Assembly: GCF_000001735.4 (NCBI RefSeq)
Contig: NC_003070.9
Location: 26,645,971 to 26,709,970, forward strand
Source of the DNA: Arabidopsis thaliana
Taxonomy: Eukaryota > Streptophyta > Magnoliopsida > Brassicales > Brassicaceae
Reading direction: 5' to 3'
Length of the DNA stretch: 64,000 nucleotides
The notes below the pieces were generated by a model, which did not search any database, was not told the origin of the DNA, and saw only the letters and a program-made list of their open reading frames with translations. Made by a program: the position numbers and the translations under genes. The number at the start of each line of letters is the position of its first letter. Within the stretch, counting starts at the first letter, position 1. Shown one piece after another: positions 42,652 through 54,753 of the stretch.

Positions 42652-45215
42652 TTACTTCTTCAAAGCTGTGGAGATAACCTCAGTGTATTTGTTGATGTAT
42701 TCATGCAGCTCCAATGAGTCCACCAGGTTCTTCAGCTCGTTTGTAACCTCCGGGTTGGAAGATAGAACAGCTGCAGCAGCGGCTCCTGCAGCAGCTAGAA
42801 ACACTAAAGTAATGGCTGTTCCTTTGAGGCAGCCACTTCCACGGGAGAGTCTCCCCGAGATCGTTTTGCAAGACTTGTCAGCTTCTTTGTAAAGAGAAGC
42901 ATTGGCTCCTCCCTCAGTGATGACCTCCTCGTTCTAAAACATCACAGGGAAATATCGGAGATTAAATTTACAAGAGACTGGAGGGTGAAATTAAAGCTTA
43001 GAAATTGTGGAGGCTCTTACCTTTAGCCTGAAGCTTTTCATAGTTCGGTTGAGAGTGAGAGCATCATTCGGTGATGATGATAGTTTGACCGAATGCTCTT
43101 TCCATTCTTCAACAAGCTTTTTAAGAACAGCAACACTAGCTTCCAGATTCTCCTTGTAGAGATTGTCCCAGTGCTTGCAGCAATCAAAGTTTTGGGTCAC
43201 AGACCAGATAGCAATTGCTGTAGCTTCCTTGGCTAAAACAGGATTTCCTGTAACAACGATAACATTAAAACTCTAATCTAGCGGAGCTGAGGGAAGCAGA
43301 AAACTAAGGGAATCAAGATTGTTAATAGTACCTTCTCCAGCTAATTTCAGAGCAAAAGTGAATATCTGTTGTGTGACTTGTTTCATCGCCTTGCTTCCTG
43401 GTGCACCAGCAAGAGCCACTTCTTTCAGCAAGGGATATATTGCCTCAAACCTCTCTGTAGCCTGTGTGCAACGAAGATCATGCTTGTGAGAATCAACAAA
43501 ATGAATCAAGGTTTCGTTTTACAAAATTCCAGCAATACGACTTACCTTTACTCTTGCAGATGATGCAGGGAATGTAAGCCGCAACAAGATCTCAAATGAA
43601 GGAGGTGGAATCAAACGCTCTCCCTTCCTAACAGCTCCATTTACAAGTATGGTACGAGCCTTTGGATTCGTCAAAATTCTGATAAGAAAATTGCATATAA
43701 ACAAGATTAGATGACTGACTACAAACACAGCAAGAATAAGACCACAAGAAGTTTTTTACTCACTTCTCAACCAACTGCAGGATGAGATCCCTTGACTGAG
43801 GGTTACAGTTCTTATTACCGACAACAGGTAACAAGTTGTGAGCCCATGAATACAAGCCTACAGCTATATCACCTTGGGAGGCCTGTCCACATTTTACAGT
43901 TTTACAAAAATTAGAATAAAGATCACAGAAAACACAAATCTTGACACAATTAATACTCATTTACAAAACAAATCACACAAACCTGAGCCATCATCCAAAC
44001 TGTAACCGGAAGCTTATCCTGACCCTGATACTTAGGATTCTCCCTCAGAGTTGGCAATACATTAGTCAAAGCATCAGGCTTCCTACGCAATACCATCGCT
44101 AATGCAACAAATATTGCCACCTATACGAATGTACAATAATGGACTTAGTAATCGAAAGGTAATAACATTGATAATCAAAGATCAGAGTTTAGAGATCGAG
44201 AAAGGTTTTCCAAATCACCTGAGATTTGGAAGTAGTTTGTTGACCACCCTTCTTCCCACCTTTAGCACCACCTTGTTGTGCTGCTAAATCTGTGAGAATA
44301 CAATCAAAAGCCCACAACACAAAGGCTCCAAGTGCCTCAATTGGACGATGGTTGATCCAATCAACTGATGTCTTATACACTGGTTCCGGAATATGAGCTA
44401 ACGGAACCTATTCATAAACAAAAACGATCTCACCTTTATCAAAACCTAAACCTAGAATCCAATTCCAAAACCTCAAACAATGTTAAAAACACAAACTCAC
44501 TTCAATCAGCTTAGACAAAGGAGACTCTTTAAACATCTTCACCCATGGAAATTGCACAGATGAGACTCCAGAAAGTGCTCTCCCAAAGTAATCAGCAAAT
44601 CTCATTAGCTGAATCTCAGGCTGACTCGCATACGATTCCTATAAACCCAACATTGAAAAAACGAAACTTTAGATCACAATTCAGCTAAATCACAAACAGA
44701 TCAAAACCAAATCTCAAATCTCAAATCCATGCACATACCGATGCTTCAACGAGAAAAGCTTCGAGATTTAAAGGATCGATCTTTGATGCAGCTTCAGGCA
44801 AAGAAACTTTAGGCTTCTTCTCCTTCTTAGGCTTTGGCTTCTTAACTTCCTCAACCTTCAGCGTTGCGATCTCATCATCACTACCATCAAAATCATACCC
44901 ATCATCACCGTAACCATTAGATCGATGTTTAGATCTAACAACACCATCATCATCTGAATCAATAGCAGTCATCTTCGCCGCTAAGATCCGTCGTCGACGA
45001 TCCTCAGCTTGCTCTTCCAACGAACGGAAAACGTTATCTCCGCCGTTAGCTACGGTTCCATTTGAAGCAACAGTTTTGCCACCATTTGCCGTCGCTTGAT
45101 CCGCTTGTTTTTGCTTCCGGTGACGTTTCGGGTACACGACTTTCTTCCAACCATGGTCGACGTTACCGTTAGAGGTCTCGAAGCCATTGTACTCGACAGA
45201 TTCGATCGGATCCAT
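42652..45215 (-). CDS. TMEM214/DUF2359-like membrane protein, 610 aa
   Basis: Nine exons on the minus strand: 44739-45215, 44501-44638, 44219-44407, 43983-44120, 43764-43882, 43546-43678, 43332-43461, 43021-43247, 42652-42933, giving 610 residues. The N-terminal third is charged and low in complexity, with WKKVVYPKRHRKQK near the start and a lysine/proline-rich block near 125-140. The centre is a helical-repeat-like region of the kind seen in the DUF2359/TMEM214 family. Near the C-terminus is one clear transmembrane segment (about 552-575, alanine-rich) followed by about 35 residues. Animal TMEM214 is an ER membrane protein; the plant role is not established to my knowledge, so I infer only ER or other endomembrane attachment by a C-terminal anchor. 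Recognised as At1g70770. Confidence 0.88.
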
Positions 45216-48200
45216 TATTGGGTATTCTAAAGTTTCTAGCTTTTTCTCGCTTTTTTACTTCTCTCTCTCTATCTCCGGCGTGAAAAACAGAGACCAAACA
45301 AGACGACGAGATTTGACCGGAGGGAAGAGTATATATATATAAGAGAATAATAGGGTAATAGAAAGATTAAAAACAATATCCTTGTTTTTTATCTTTACTA
45401 CGAAATTGCCATTGATATTTTGTAAACACAGATTTTGGACCAATCCTTTGGGATTTGGTTTTGTTTTGTTTTATTTTTAGTTTAATTATTTTTTAATTTT
45501 TATGGATTAGTGTTTTGCATTTCCCCAAAATTCTAGAAATGATGGGTAAAAAATATCACAGCCTCTGTTTTTAAAATATATATTTTTTACCGTGAATATA
45601 GAAATTTTCTATTTTTCTGATTGGTTTTACTTTGGATTGGAACAAATATTCTCAGAAAATCAAATCTTTGTTGCTAGTCTATTCTTTCGTTATTTTGGTG
45701 AAATGTATGATAATGATGACACTAACGTATTATAATTATCCTGTTTTAAGATTTTTAGATACATTAGCATAATTATCTAAAATTTGGATTATGTTTCCAA
45801 AAGTCGAAAGCTCCTTTCTTTGTCAATAAGATCATTTTTTTCAATGTTCAAAACCATTATTTTCTTTCTATATTTTGAAAATGATGATTTTATACTTCTT
45901 GCAGATTGGATATTTTCATGTGGATTAAAAAGCAATTTAACAAAATTGTTAACAAAATAAATTAAAATTTTCTACTATACTCCTAATAGAAATTGACTAT
46001 ATTTTGTAACTTCAAGCAATTTAATAAAATTATTAATAGTATAATGTTTTTCTATTATTATACTCTTAATAAGAAATTGACTATATTTTGTAATTTCAAG
46101 CAATTTAATAAACTTATTAACAAAATAAACTAATTTTTTTTATATACTCTTAATCAGAAATTGACTATATTTTGTATTTTCAAGCAATTCAATAAACTTA
46201 TTAACAAAATAAATTAAATTTTCTATTATACTCCTAATAACAAATTGACTATATTTTGAATTTTCTTTAATATGAAATAGGAATAAATTTAATTTTTTTT
46301 TGTTAAAAATTATATATTAAATCGTAAAACAGTAATCATATCTTTGGAGTATCCAATAAAATAGAAATAGTACAGAGAAAATTAGTATAGTCTCTCTATT
46401 TAGAGATGACACAAAAATTGAAAAATAGTTCAAAGTTATAAAGAAACGACAATTTTTAAAAAAATAGAACAATTAATTTAAAGGGACACTTATTAAATCA
46501 GGAGTAGCGATTTGTATTGAATAGACAAATAGTGTCAAATAACTTTTGGAATCAAGGAATAATCACAACCTCATTTTGCGGACAGATGACGTGCTACCGT
46601 GCATCATGTTAAGCATACGTTATTCCCTACCTTAAAACCTTCAATGAACTCAGTCACCAAATGTCTTCATGTTCCACCAAATATCTCCACTTTGAAAGAT
46701 ATATGCATATCTACAAACTCTTGGAAGGAATAGTGAATAAAGTTGGTGTTTTGTTTTTTCCTTTTTGATAAAGAGAACAACGTTACGTCGGTGTTATTAC
46801 TACACTAAAACCAGCATTGGCAGTTTACTAACAACAGATGGAGCAAATCTGTAGAAATCGTGTCTCCTCTAAACCAAGTTCTCTACTAGCTAGGAGAAAC
46901 CTACCGTCACAGTTTTGTTCCGCAGCTCTAGTTTTGGAAATCCTTCAAATTCATTGTCACCTTAGGTAATCATAAACACACCGAAGAAAGACAACAATCG
47001 ACAAATCAAGATCAAGTCTACTTTTTTTTCCTTCACAATTTGTGGTCATTTACTCATTTTTAACAAAGTTGAAGTATATTGACGCTAACAACACTTTTAT
47101 TTTATTCCAAAAAGAAGGATCTACAAGTAATATATGATATATGTTAACAAATTTTTATGTTCATTCTTCAAAATTTATTAATTTTAGAATTGTGGAGAAT
47201 TGTGTGATTCATAAATCCATAAATAAAAGTGAATAAAATATTGATTTAAGTGGGCTGATATAGTTTTGGCATAAAAGAAAATGGAAAGTGGTGCCTATGG
47301 TGGTGGAGAAGTTGTCGATATACAAATAGTCAAAGAAACTCATAAATATGCCATCTCTTAAGGTCAACGGAATTAATGGCCAAGTAAGTAACATAGCCGT
47401 TCATGTGTAATGTGTTCGTTACCACTAATTATACTTGTATTACAAATTAAATACATTTATTATCGGCGAACGTAACGTGATAATAATGAGAGCATTCATA
47501 CTTACATGCTTGCATGTTGAAAGCGAATTGGTTTCCCACACACTCCAAGTCTCCAACCACAATCCCGTTTAATTTCAGCTTAAGTATAATTAGTAATACA
47601 ACATTTGTATAATTAACAGAAGAAGAAAAAACATCAAGTAATTTTAAAGGTGATTTCTGTTTATCTGAGTTTTTTTTTTTTTTTTTTAGGTTCAAATACT
47701 TGTTACTATTTTTTTTAAATCCAATCTGGTTTTAGATAAATTTATGTTTTTTAGAAATGTATATCTTACGTTTTTAGCAAAAATAAGTTTTCTATAGAAT
47801 AAATAGCATTTAATTTTGTAAGATACCATTGTACTATTAAAAAAACATTAGATTATTTATTTGCGGATCACATTCACATTAAAATCATATGAATCTTTCT
47901 TTTTTTTTTTTTTGTCGTCTCATATGAATCTTTTTAAAGCTAACATTTGAACCCCCTTCTTTCTCATTTTTCAAAATATGTTCATCAAACTTCTTTTTGA
48001 TTGTTTTTCAGTTGTAACCAATTATATTGTTTTGTCACGAAGCTGTCTGAAAAAGTAAAAGAAACTAAAAGTGAAAAAGTTTTTTTTTCCTTTCGATTGA
48101 ATTTAGTTTTCTTAACTTCAAGTCTTCAAACTAACTGAACTGAGTTGACCAAAAATGTGTTCCTTTGAGAGTGAAAACTGAAACGTATGTTTCTCATGAG

Positions 48201-49491
48201 CACTTTTAAATTCTGTACATCATTTTTTTTTTTTTTACACAAAGTAATTTCATTTATTAATTGTGTAAATAAATAGTTTGGTCAAATTGAGGCCGGTAGT
48301 TTTTAGTCATTCGGCCCATCAAACATCTAATGGATTTTTTCTTTTGACGTCAATGGATTGAAGCCTTAAAGCCCATAATAAATGTAAGTCTAACTATAAA
48401 CTTATTTCTTTTGGCCATAGCTAGTATTTCTAGTTTCCGAATATCTAAATACTAATTTATAACATGTTTTAACAAACAAGTACAGTATATGTTATATACT
48501 ATTCAATCAGAAGAAGAAGAAAAACAGATACTTCTTTTGTTTCTGTTCGAGTTAAATCGTATACTATAGGATGATTACATGTAACCGAGAGCGTTGGCCT
48601 AACAATTTACCATGATTACCTTGCCACGATCCAATTCGAACTTAAAACAAAAAGAGAAATGTGACATACACGTGGCATTTAGAAAATATCTCATCATCGT
48701 TATCATCGTATGATGTGCATGGTTGGTCAATGGTCATAGTTAGTGAGACAAACACCGTGTTGTTTTTATGACTTATGGAAGTGTGTAGAAACCTCCGGCG
48801 TTGGATAAGGAAAGTGTGGTGTGCGAGACGTGTAGTAACTAGTAAATAAAATAGTGTGTCGTTTTCATGATAAGGAAGAAGAGAAGTAAAGCACGGCAAC
48901 AACACTTGTAGAGAGGCAAGAGTACAAGTTGGTACGGAACTTGTGTAGTAGTTTTAGTTGTTTATCATCATTCATTTGTACTTTCTTCTATTTTTCTTCT
49001 TCTGTCGCAAAGTTTGTTTACCTTTTTCTAATCAAAATCAAACTTTTAACACTTTTAATTTTGGATTCTCGACAATGACGTCTCCTCCACAACTTGACAC
49101 CTTAAGACAAGAACATTAAAAAAGTATATACCTTAACATTATTCCTCTTCACGGATACAAGTATACAACTATCACTTTAATCAGAGCTCTGTTATTGCGT
49201 AACAATAATTTCAAAACGTGTTTTACGAGACGAATAATACAGAATTGTACTAGAGAAAGTACACAATTTGCTGACAAATTTCCTCAGTTGGACAACTTGC
49301 AAGAAGAAGCATCAAAAGAAACCAACTTCAACACTTGAAACAGTGCAAAATCCAGAAGAATTTGACACTTTTATTCATGAATGAAAGATGAAAATAACAA
49401 ACTTTGGAATCAAAACCAAAAACAAAGAACATAATGATGATAAAACAAAGATTGGTCTTATTATTTCATAAAAAAGAGAAGAAAATTAATC
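45216..49491. other. Intergenic, gene-free, with an 84-bp repeat array
   Basis: The left end is the promoter of the TMEM214-like gene. The array at 45930-46265 is listed separately. The rest is AT-rich; several frames of about 60-90 codons have no recognisable features. The right end is the 3' UTR of the small minus-strand gene. Confidence 0.5.
45930..46265. repeat. Tandem array of four 84-bp units
   Basis: Units start at 45930, 46014, 46098 and 46182, each beginning AAGCAATTTAA or a close variant and containing AATTGACTATATTTTG. The spacing is exactly 84 bases each time although the units have diverged by substitutions, mostly in the middle. Very AT-rich. Confidence 0.9.
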
Positions 49492-50005
49492 TTAATGGCT
49501 TGAGACTTTGAGATTGAAGGATTTGTTGATCCAAGCCTTCAAGCTTCCACCTTTTCTTGCACCATTAATGGTAGAGTCAGATCTTCCATTACTTTCCTCA
49601 ACCTTCTTCTCCTCTGGTTTCCTACAGAGCATAAAGTTCCTCGCTCCAAGAGATCCAATTGCATCCCATGTGCTTAAAGCTGTCATCAAAACACAACATC
49701 AGTCAACCAATTCTTTAAACAGATCATTCACACATAAAGCTAAAAGACATTGGAATTGAGTTTAGTTTACCTTCAGGTCCAACCATAGGACAATAGAGAA
49801 GAAAATCATTGAAATCAGATCCAAGAAGAGGAAGACGACCTTCACGAGCGTAACCTTTAAGAGCAGTATCGATAACAGAGGCAACAAGATCATCCTCATA
49901 AGCAACAAACCGGATCGGACCGGCACTACCCAAAACCGTAACGCTAATGAGAATCCTATTCCCTTTAGCGTTTTGGTTCTTCTTCTGCTTGTTGTAGAGC
50001 AACAT
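49492..50005 (-). CDS. Small conserved plant protein of unknown function, 140 aa
   Basis: Two exons on the minus strand: 49771-50005 and 49492-49679, giving 140 residues. I do not recognise a characterised domain. The N-terminus is MLLYNKQKKNQNAKGNRILI, followed by a compact region of alternating hydrophobic residues (VTVLGSAGPIRFVAYEDD), a helix (VASVIDTALKGYAREGRLP), then DFNDFLLYCPMVGPEGALS. The C-terminal 40 residues are basic and Ser-rich and probably disordered. The first part looks like a small alpha/beta, perhaps ubiquitin-like, fold, but that is only an impression. There is no signal peptide or membrane segment. The leader contains a 50-codon upstream ORF, so translation is probably controlled. 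The start is the first ATG in frame after the uORF stop. Recognised as At1g70780. Confidence 0.85.
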
Positions 50006-50122
50006 CTTCGAAATCGAGAGAACAAAAAACAGAGCAAATCTCACAAGTAACAGAATCAATAAAAAAAGAACCACTTTTTAGGAAATTAGGGTTCCGGGTT
50101 GTGAATTTTAGGGGCGAATCGT

Positions 50123-50275
50123 TCACGGGTCGAGGCCAAGGCAGCGAAAGTACCAGCCTTCTTTGCAAGATCCGAAAGCGAAAACAGAGGATGTCGAGAG
50201 AGGAAGAGAAAAGCTCGCCCTTTTGATGGAAAGGGAGAGCGTAAACTTACCACCGATCGGATTAGTTTCCACCAT
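50123..50275 (-). CDS. CPuORF28: Upstream ORF in the leader of the 140-aa gene
   Basis: ATG at 50275, TGA at 50123-50125: 50 codons, the first ATG downstream of a plausible TATA box, ending 117 bases before the main ATG. The peptide starts MVETNPIGGKF and ends GWYFRCLGLDP. A strong donor (GTAAGT at 50250-50245) lies inside it. With an acceptor at 50158-50159, a 93-base segment could be spliced out in frame, leaving a 19-residue peptide with the same start and same C-terminal WYFRCLGLDP. I recall that this locus is one of the Arabidopsis genes with a conserved-peptide uORF (AT1G70782, CPuORF28); the match to that record is from memory, and the peptide was read from this sequence only. Confidence 0.65.
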   Translation of the reverse strand: MVETNPIGGKFTLSLSIKRASFSLPLSTSSVFAFGSCKEGWYFRCLGLDP

Positions 50276-50433
50276 TCACAAACGATTCACACGGAGAGAT
50301 TTTGATTAACCGGAGAAGACGAGAGAAGAATATGCTTTTTGGTGGTGAAGCAGAGGAGGAGGATTTGATTATTTTTTTTTTCTTATGGGAGAAGAATGTG
50401 ATTGTTGGTGAGCTAAGAGAGACGGTGAGGTTG

Positions 50434-50441
50434 TTTATAAA
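50434..50441 (-). promoter_or_regulatory. Probable TATA box of the 140-aa gene
   Basis: Palindromic TTTATAAA, about 160 bases upstream of the uORF ATG. It would place initiation near 50405 with no ATG before the uORF start. Confidence 0.4.
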
Positions 50442-53400
50442 GTAAGGTGGTTAGGTTAAAGGCTTTTTTGGGTAATTTTGAAATTTGAGAATTTTTCCGG
50501 TTTTACCTTTTTTGGTGCTTTTGCATACGTGTCTTTTTTTTTTACCAACGTGTAATTAAAAGTTTTTTTTTAAAATATATTTCAAAGCTCAATAAAATCT
50601 AAGTAATCTTAATAAATTTTAACTACATAAATGAATATCTAAGAGTATTGATAATACAACAAAAGATCTCCTAAATATAATTGTAAAACATAGAAAAGCA
50701 ACAGTGTAGTAAATTTGTAATATGAGAAGAGTAAATAAAACGTTATTTAAAGTATTTAAGATAAGATCGAATTTAATATCATACAATCTAAAATTTGTGA
50801 TAAGGACGAGTTTAAAGAAGAAAACTATTTCTTATTTCTTATGTGTTAATTTTACCAAAAACTTTAAGAAAATGTTGATGCATGTATTAGCAAGGATAAC
50901 AATTAGTTAAAGATACGGTTTTCATAAAAATTGAAAAGAAATAAATAATTTTTTTTTTAAAAGGAAGAATGGATTAAAAGGTTTGGCAAATAGAAAGGCT
51001 AGAAAATCTCTAGCTAAATGTAGTGATGATAATCGATAATTTGATCGTTATGGATTATACCAAATGAATGTTATTCGCCCTTGTTTTTTTTGCTAATATG
51101 GTGGAAAAAGTTGTAGCGAAAATTGTGGTAAGTGGTTCATATGTGTTGCTTTTTACGTTTATGTTTTGCAAGTCATGCGAACTGAATTGTATCATTAGAT
51201 TGACATACACGTATTTAAACTAATAGACATGTGAATGCTATGTAGAGTATCCCACTAAAACTAATCACATAAGATACATTTTACCCTGATGTTAAGAACA
51301 TAAAAACAAGCGCAAACACAAACAAATTAATATTTTGAGGTATTAGTTGTGTGCGGTGTGCGGGCTATATAGGGAAGGTGATGAAAATAGATTTTAGGTT
51401 GGGACTCTTAAACATATCGGACTCGCTTGTTTTTGTTTTTCTTGGGGGTAAAATATGAAAGTGATAAAAATAGAAAAACGGTCGCTATCGAAGTTGAGCA
51501 ACATGAAAAGAGCATCACGTGTCATTCGTTAGGCCATTGTTGTCCTGATCCTTGCTGTTTTTAGCTTCCGCCGATCCAAACCTCCCCCATATTAAACTTG
51601 AAAGGTTACACGTTTCTTTAATTCTAGGACTTTAAGTTTTAAAAGTCTTAGAAACCTCAAACCTCATCTATATGGAATATAGTTGTGGTATTTCAGAGTA
51701 TTAAAAAAATGAACGTTGAGGAGAGTTGTACCAAAATTTATCTTTTAGGCGTGATATTTCTTAGATAGATATACGCAACATTTATCATGGTTATCGACAA
51801 CTTTAGTTTGATTTTTGGCATATACCTAAAATTTTGTAATTTTCTAAGGACTTGGTTCTAATTAAGAGGCTCGTCCGCTAGGCGCTAAGCATGTTTCATG
51901 TATGTTCTTCATTGTCTTTTATTAACTTTTCGAAGCGTTGAAATTCACTTCTTTAACATGAATTGGGGATTTAATTTTGGAGTTAGGTGGATTTAAGTCA
52001 TAGAAAGAAGAAAACCTGTCATTAATGTGAACGAAAAAATGTAACATCTATAAAAAATTGATTTGTATAAATTGGTTTGTAAGTCTCTAAAGATGAAATT
52101 GAGTCAAATCCTTTTTTTAGCTAATCGAATTTAATAAATTGACAAACGCGTTAAGTACTAGAGAAACAAAATAAACATGATTAGCTAGCAACGGCGGAAT
52201 ATAAACTCTATAAAGATCACGAATCCTTTCGCATCGATATCTTAATTGCCGTATGAACAGTATAATTAATCTTCTCATAATATGGTTATTATACTAATAA
52301 ATTATATGTATAGCCTTGTAGGTAAATGGAATTATTATGGAAACAGAATCAGGTGCAGAGAACCATAATGGGCCATGATCTTGAATGGTGCAGAGCCAAT
52401 TCAAAATCATATTATGACTAAAGACAGAGAGCACATGACTCACGGATAGGACCAGAAGTATAGAGAGGTCGTAATTCAGTTTAAGAGAAGACAGCTATCG
52501 ATCTCATTTCATATGCATTATGATCTCTGGTACATCTCTATATATATCACCTAACTTCGTCTTATCATATCAGCTCCTCCTCCATGTCTTATCCTGAGTC
52601 GCCCATTGTGTCACAAACCGGTTAACCTAATTGTATGATTGATCGTGTTTGCAACCATTTATACCCTAAATGTTGATTACCTCGTTAATAATATGCCGTA
52701 GATTTTATTAATATGTATATGTGTGTACCAAATTACAACGCTAAATGAATTTTAAATCCTTGGCAGAAAAACAGTTCACAATTTTATATCCTTTGTTAAA
52801 TTTAGGTTGTCGTGTCCACATTGTATGATCTACTCATAAGCTCATAGCATCGAGTCATTGACATCAACTCATTGTTCTGGATAATACAATTGATTATACA
52901 TGTGTCACACCTGATGATAACTTTTAGAATTTTTAAACGTGATTTTATACGGACATCTAGATTTGTTTGGATTTCAATTTAAATTGTTTTTTTTGGTTTA
53001 TATATTTAGTTATTTACATGTTGGTTAGTGTTTTATTTTATGTAAGATATTTTCTTACAATATCTGTATATCTATCCACATCTAATACATTTAGATTTTA
53101 AAATATCACATACGGTTAGGATTTGTATTCCCTCAGTCAAAGACAAAGGAGTGGGCATATAGTATTTATACCCTATAAGTAATAACAGGTCATTTAAAAA
53201 TTTGAATAGCTTATTCCAAATTAATTTCATCCATAGAAAAAAACCTAATTAATGTGACAGCTGAGCTGACCATATATTGTTTTTTTTGGCACAACCATTG
53301 TGTTTATATAAATCTTATGATTTTATTTCAAACGTACGATAAGGATTTAGGAAACGAACAAATAAAATGGGAAACGGCTCCTCTTTAATTATTGACCAGC

Positions 53401-54753
53401 CATTCTGTGTCTGTTCAATTAGCGACTAGCCAGATTCCCAAATTTCCTCATTGTCCATTGATTTCAATTATACGCCAACTCTTCTAGATTCAGAGGTAGG
53501 TCCATGAACTTCAACATGACACACGTTATTTTACTTATCTCAGTCTATATCGTACCAATTGCTCCATATTATACAATATCTTATAACTCTAAATGTCAGT
53601 CGCATCTAAGATTCGCCACTAGTTATTATCAATTCACCCAACTAGAATCCTCAGTTTTCAGTCGTTCTCAAAAAAGTATAAAAGGATTTTTTCTATTAAA
53701 AAATGTATATATATATATATATATATATAAAACATGATAGAAAATAGAAAATTTACCGAATAAAAAATTAAAACTAATTCAGCCGTGACAAAATACCTAA
53801 AAAATTATCGGTTTTGTTTATTACTCATTCTATTGATCAAATACTCAATTTTATATACAATTATTAGATTTTTGCTACGGAACTTAGCGTGATAAAACTA
53901 AAATTTCAAAATTTAAGATAATCAAATGGAATGTTTAGCCCATATGTCACGGTTTTAACAAATTTTGTTTGGTTATGTATGTTAACACATCTATGAGTTT
54001 AATTATATGTCAAATAAATAGTAGAAGTCAAATGATTGAATACTAAAAATATTTTCACTGAACATGTTTCTATGAAATAACTGAATTTTCTAATTATATT
54101 CATATATATTAATTTAACTACTTTTAATTATGTCAAAACCTAAAAATTTGATAAATACTTTAAATGATAAAACAAGACATTCATATTAATTAAACGTGAA
54201 AATTGTATACCATATATAGTATTCACAATATATAATATAATTACTTTTTGTGCTTTGCTTAAGATGCAGTAAATCGATTTGATTAGTCTCTAAAGAATAA
54301 ATCTTTTATTTGGTCAGTTTGGGTCTAAGCAATAATTACTGGTATTAACTTTAAAATTATAAGAGTCTAGGGACTAAAAAAGAAACTAAAGATATCGGCG
54401 ACATGAATGATGAATGAGAAACAGAGAACTCTAAAGAAAGTAAAGGAGCAGCGATGAAATCGGTTGTCCGCAAACAACGGATAGATCTGTCGATGTTTGT
54501 TTTTGGAACTCCGCGTTGAATCAGCGTCGATGTTTCTCGTAAGTTTGCATAATCCAAAAACTCGTTTTCGAATTATAAATTTCATCAAATCCCCGCTTAT
54601 TTTGGGTAAATTCAGGCAAAAAGGGTTTTTGTGTTCTTCGATATTATCTCTTATTACTATTAGGCTATTATCATCGCCTTATTGGGGAAAAAGCTTCAAA
54701 CTTTTATATAAAGTCTCTTCCTTTTTCTTTCTTTCTCGGTGGAATTTGCAGCA
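50442..54753. other. Intergenic between divergent 140-aa gene and CAR9
   Basis: A 4.3-kb shared upstream region with no supported gene, AT-rich, containing a (TA)n run at 53706-53729. The CAR9 leader lies at the right end. A donor at 54539-54540 and an acceptor at 54750-54751 suggest an intron in the 5' UTR ending two bases before the ATG. Confidence 0.5.
53706..53729. repeat. (TA)n microsatellite
   Basis: Twelve uninterrupted TA units. Confidence 0.9.
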
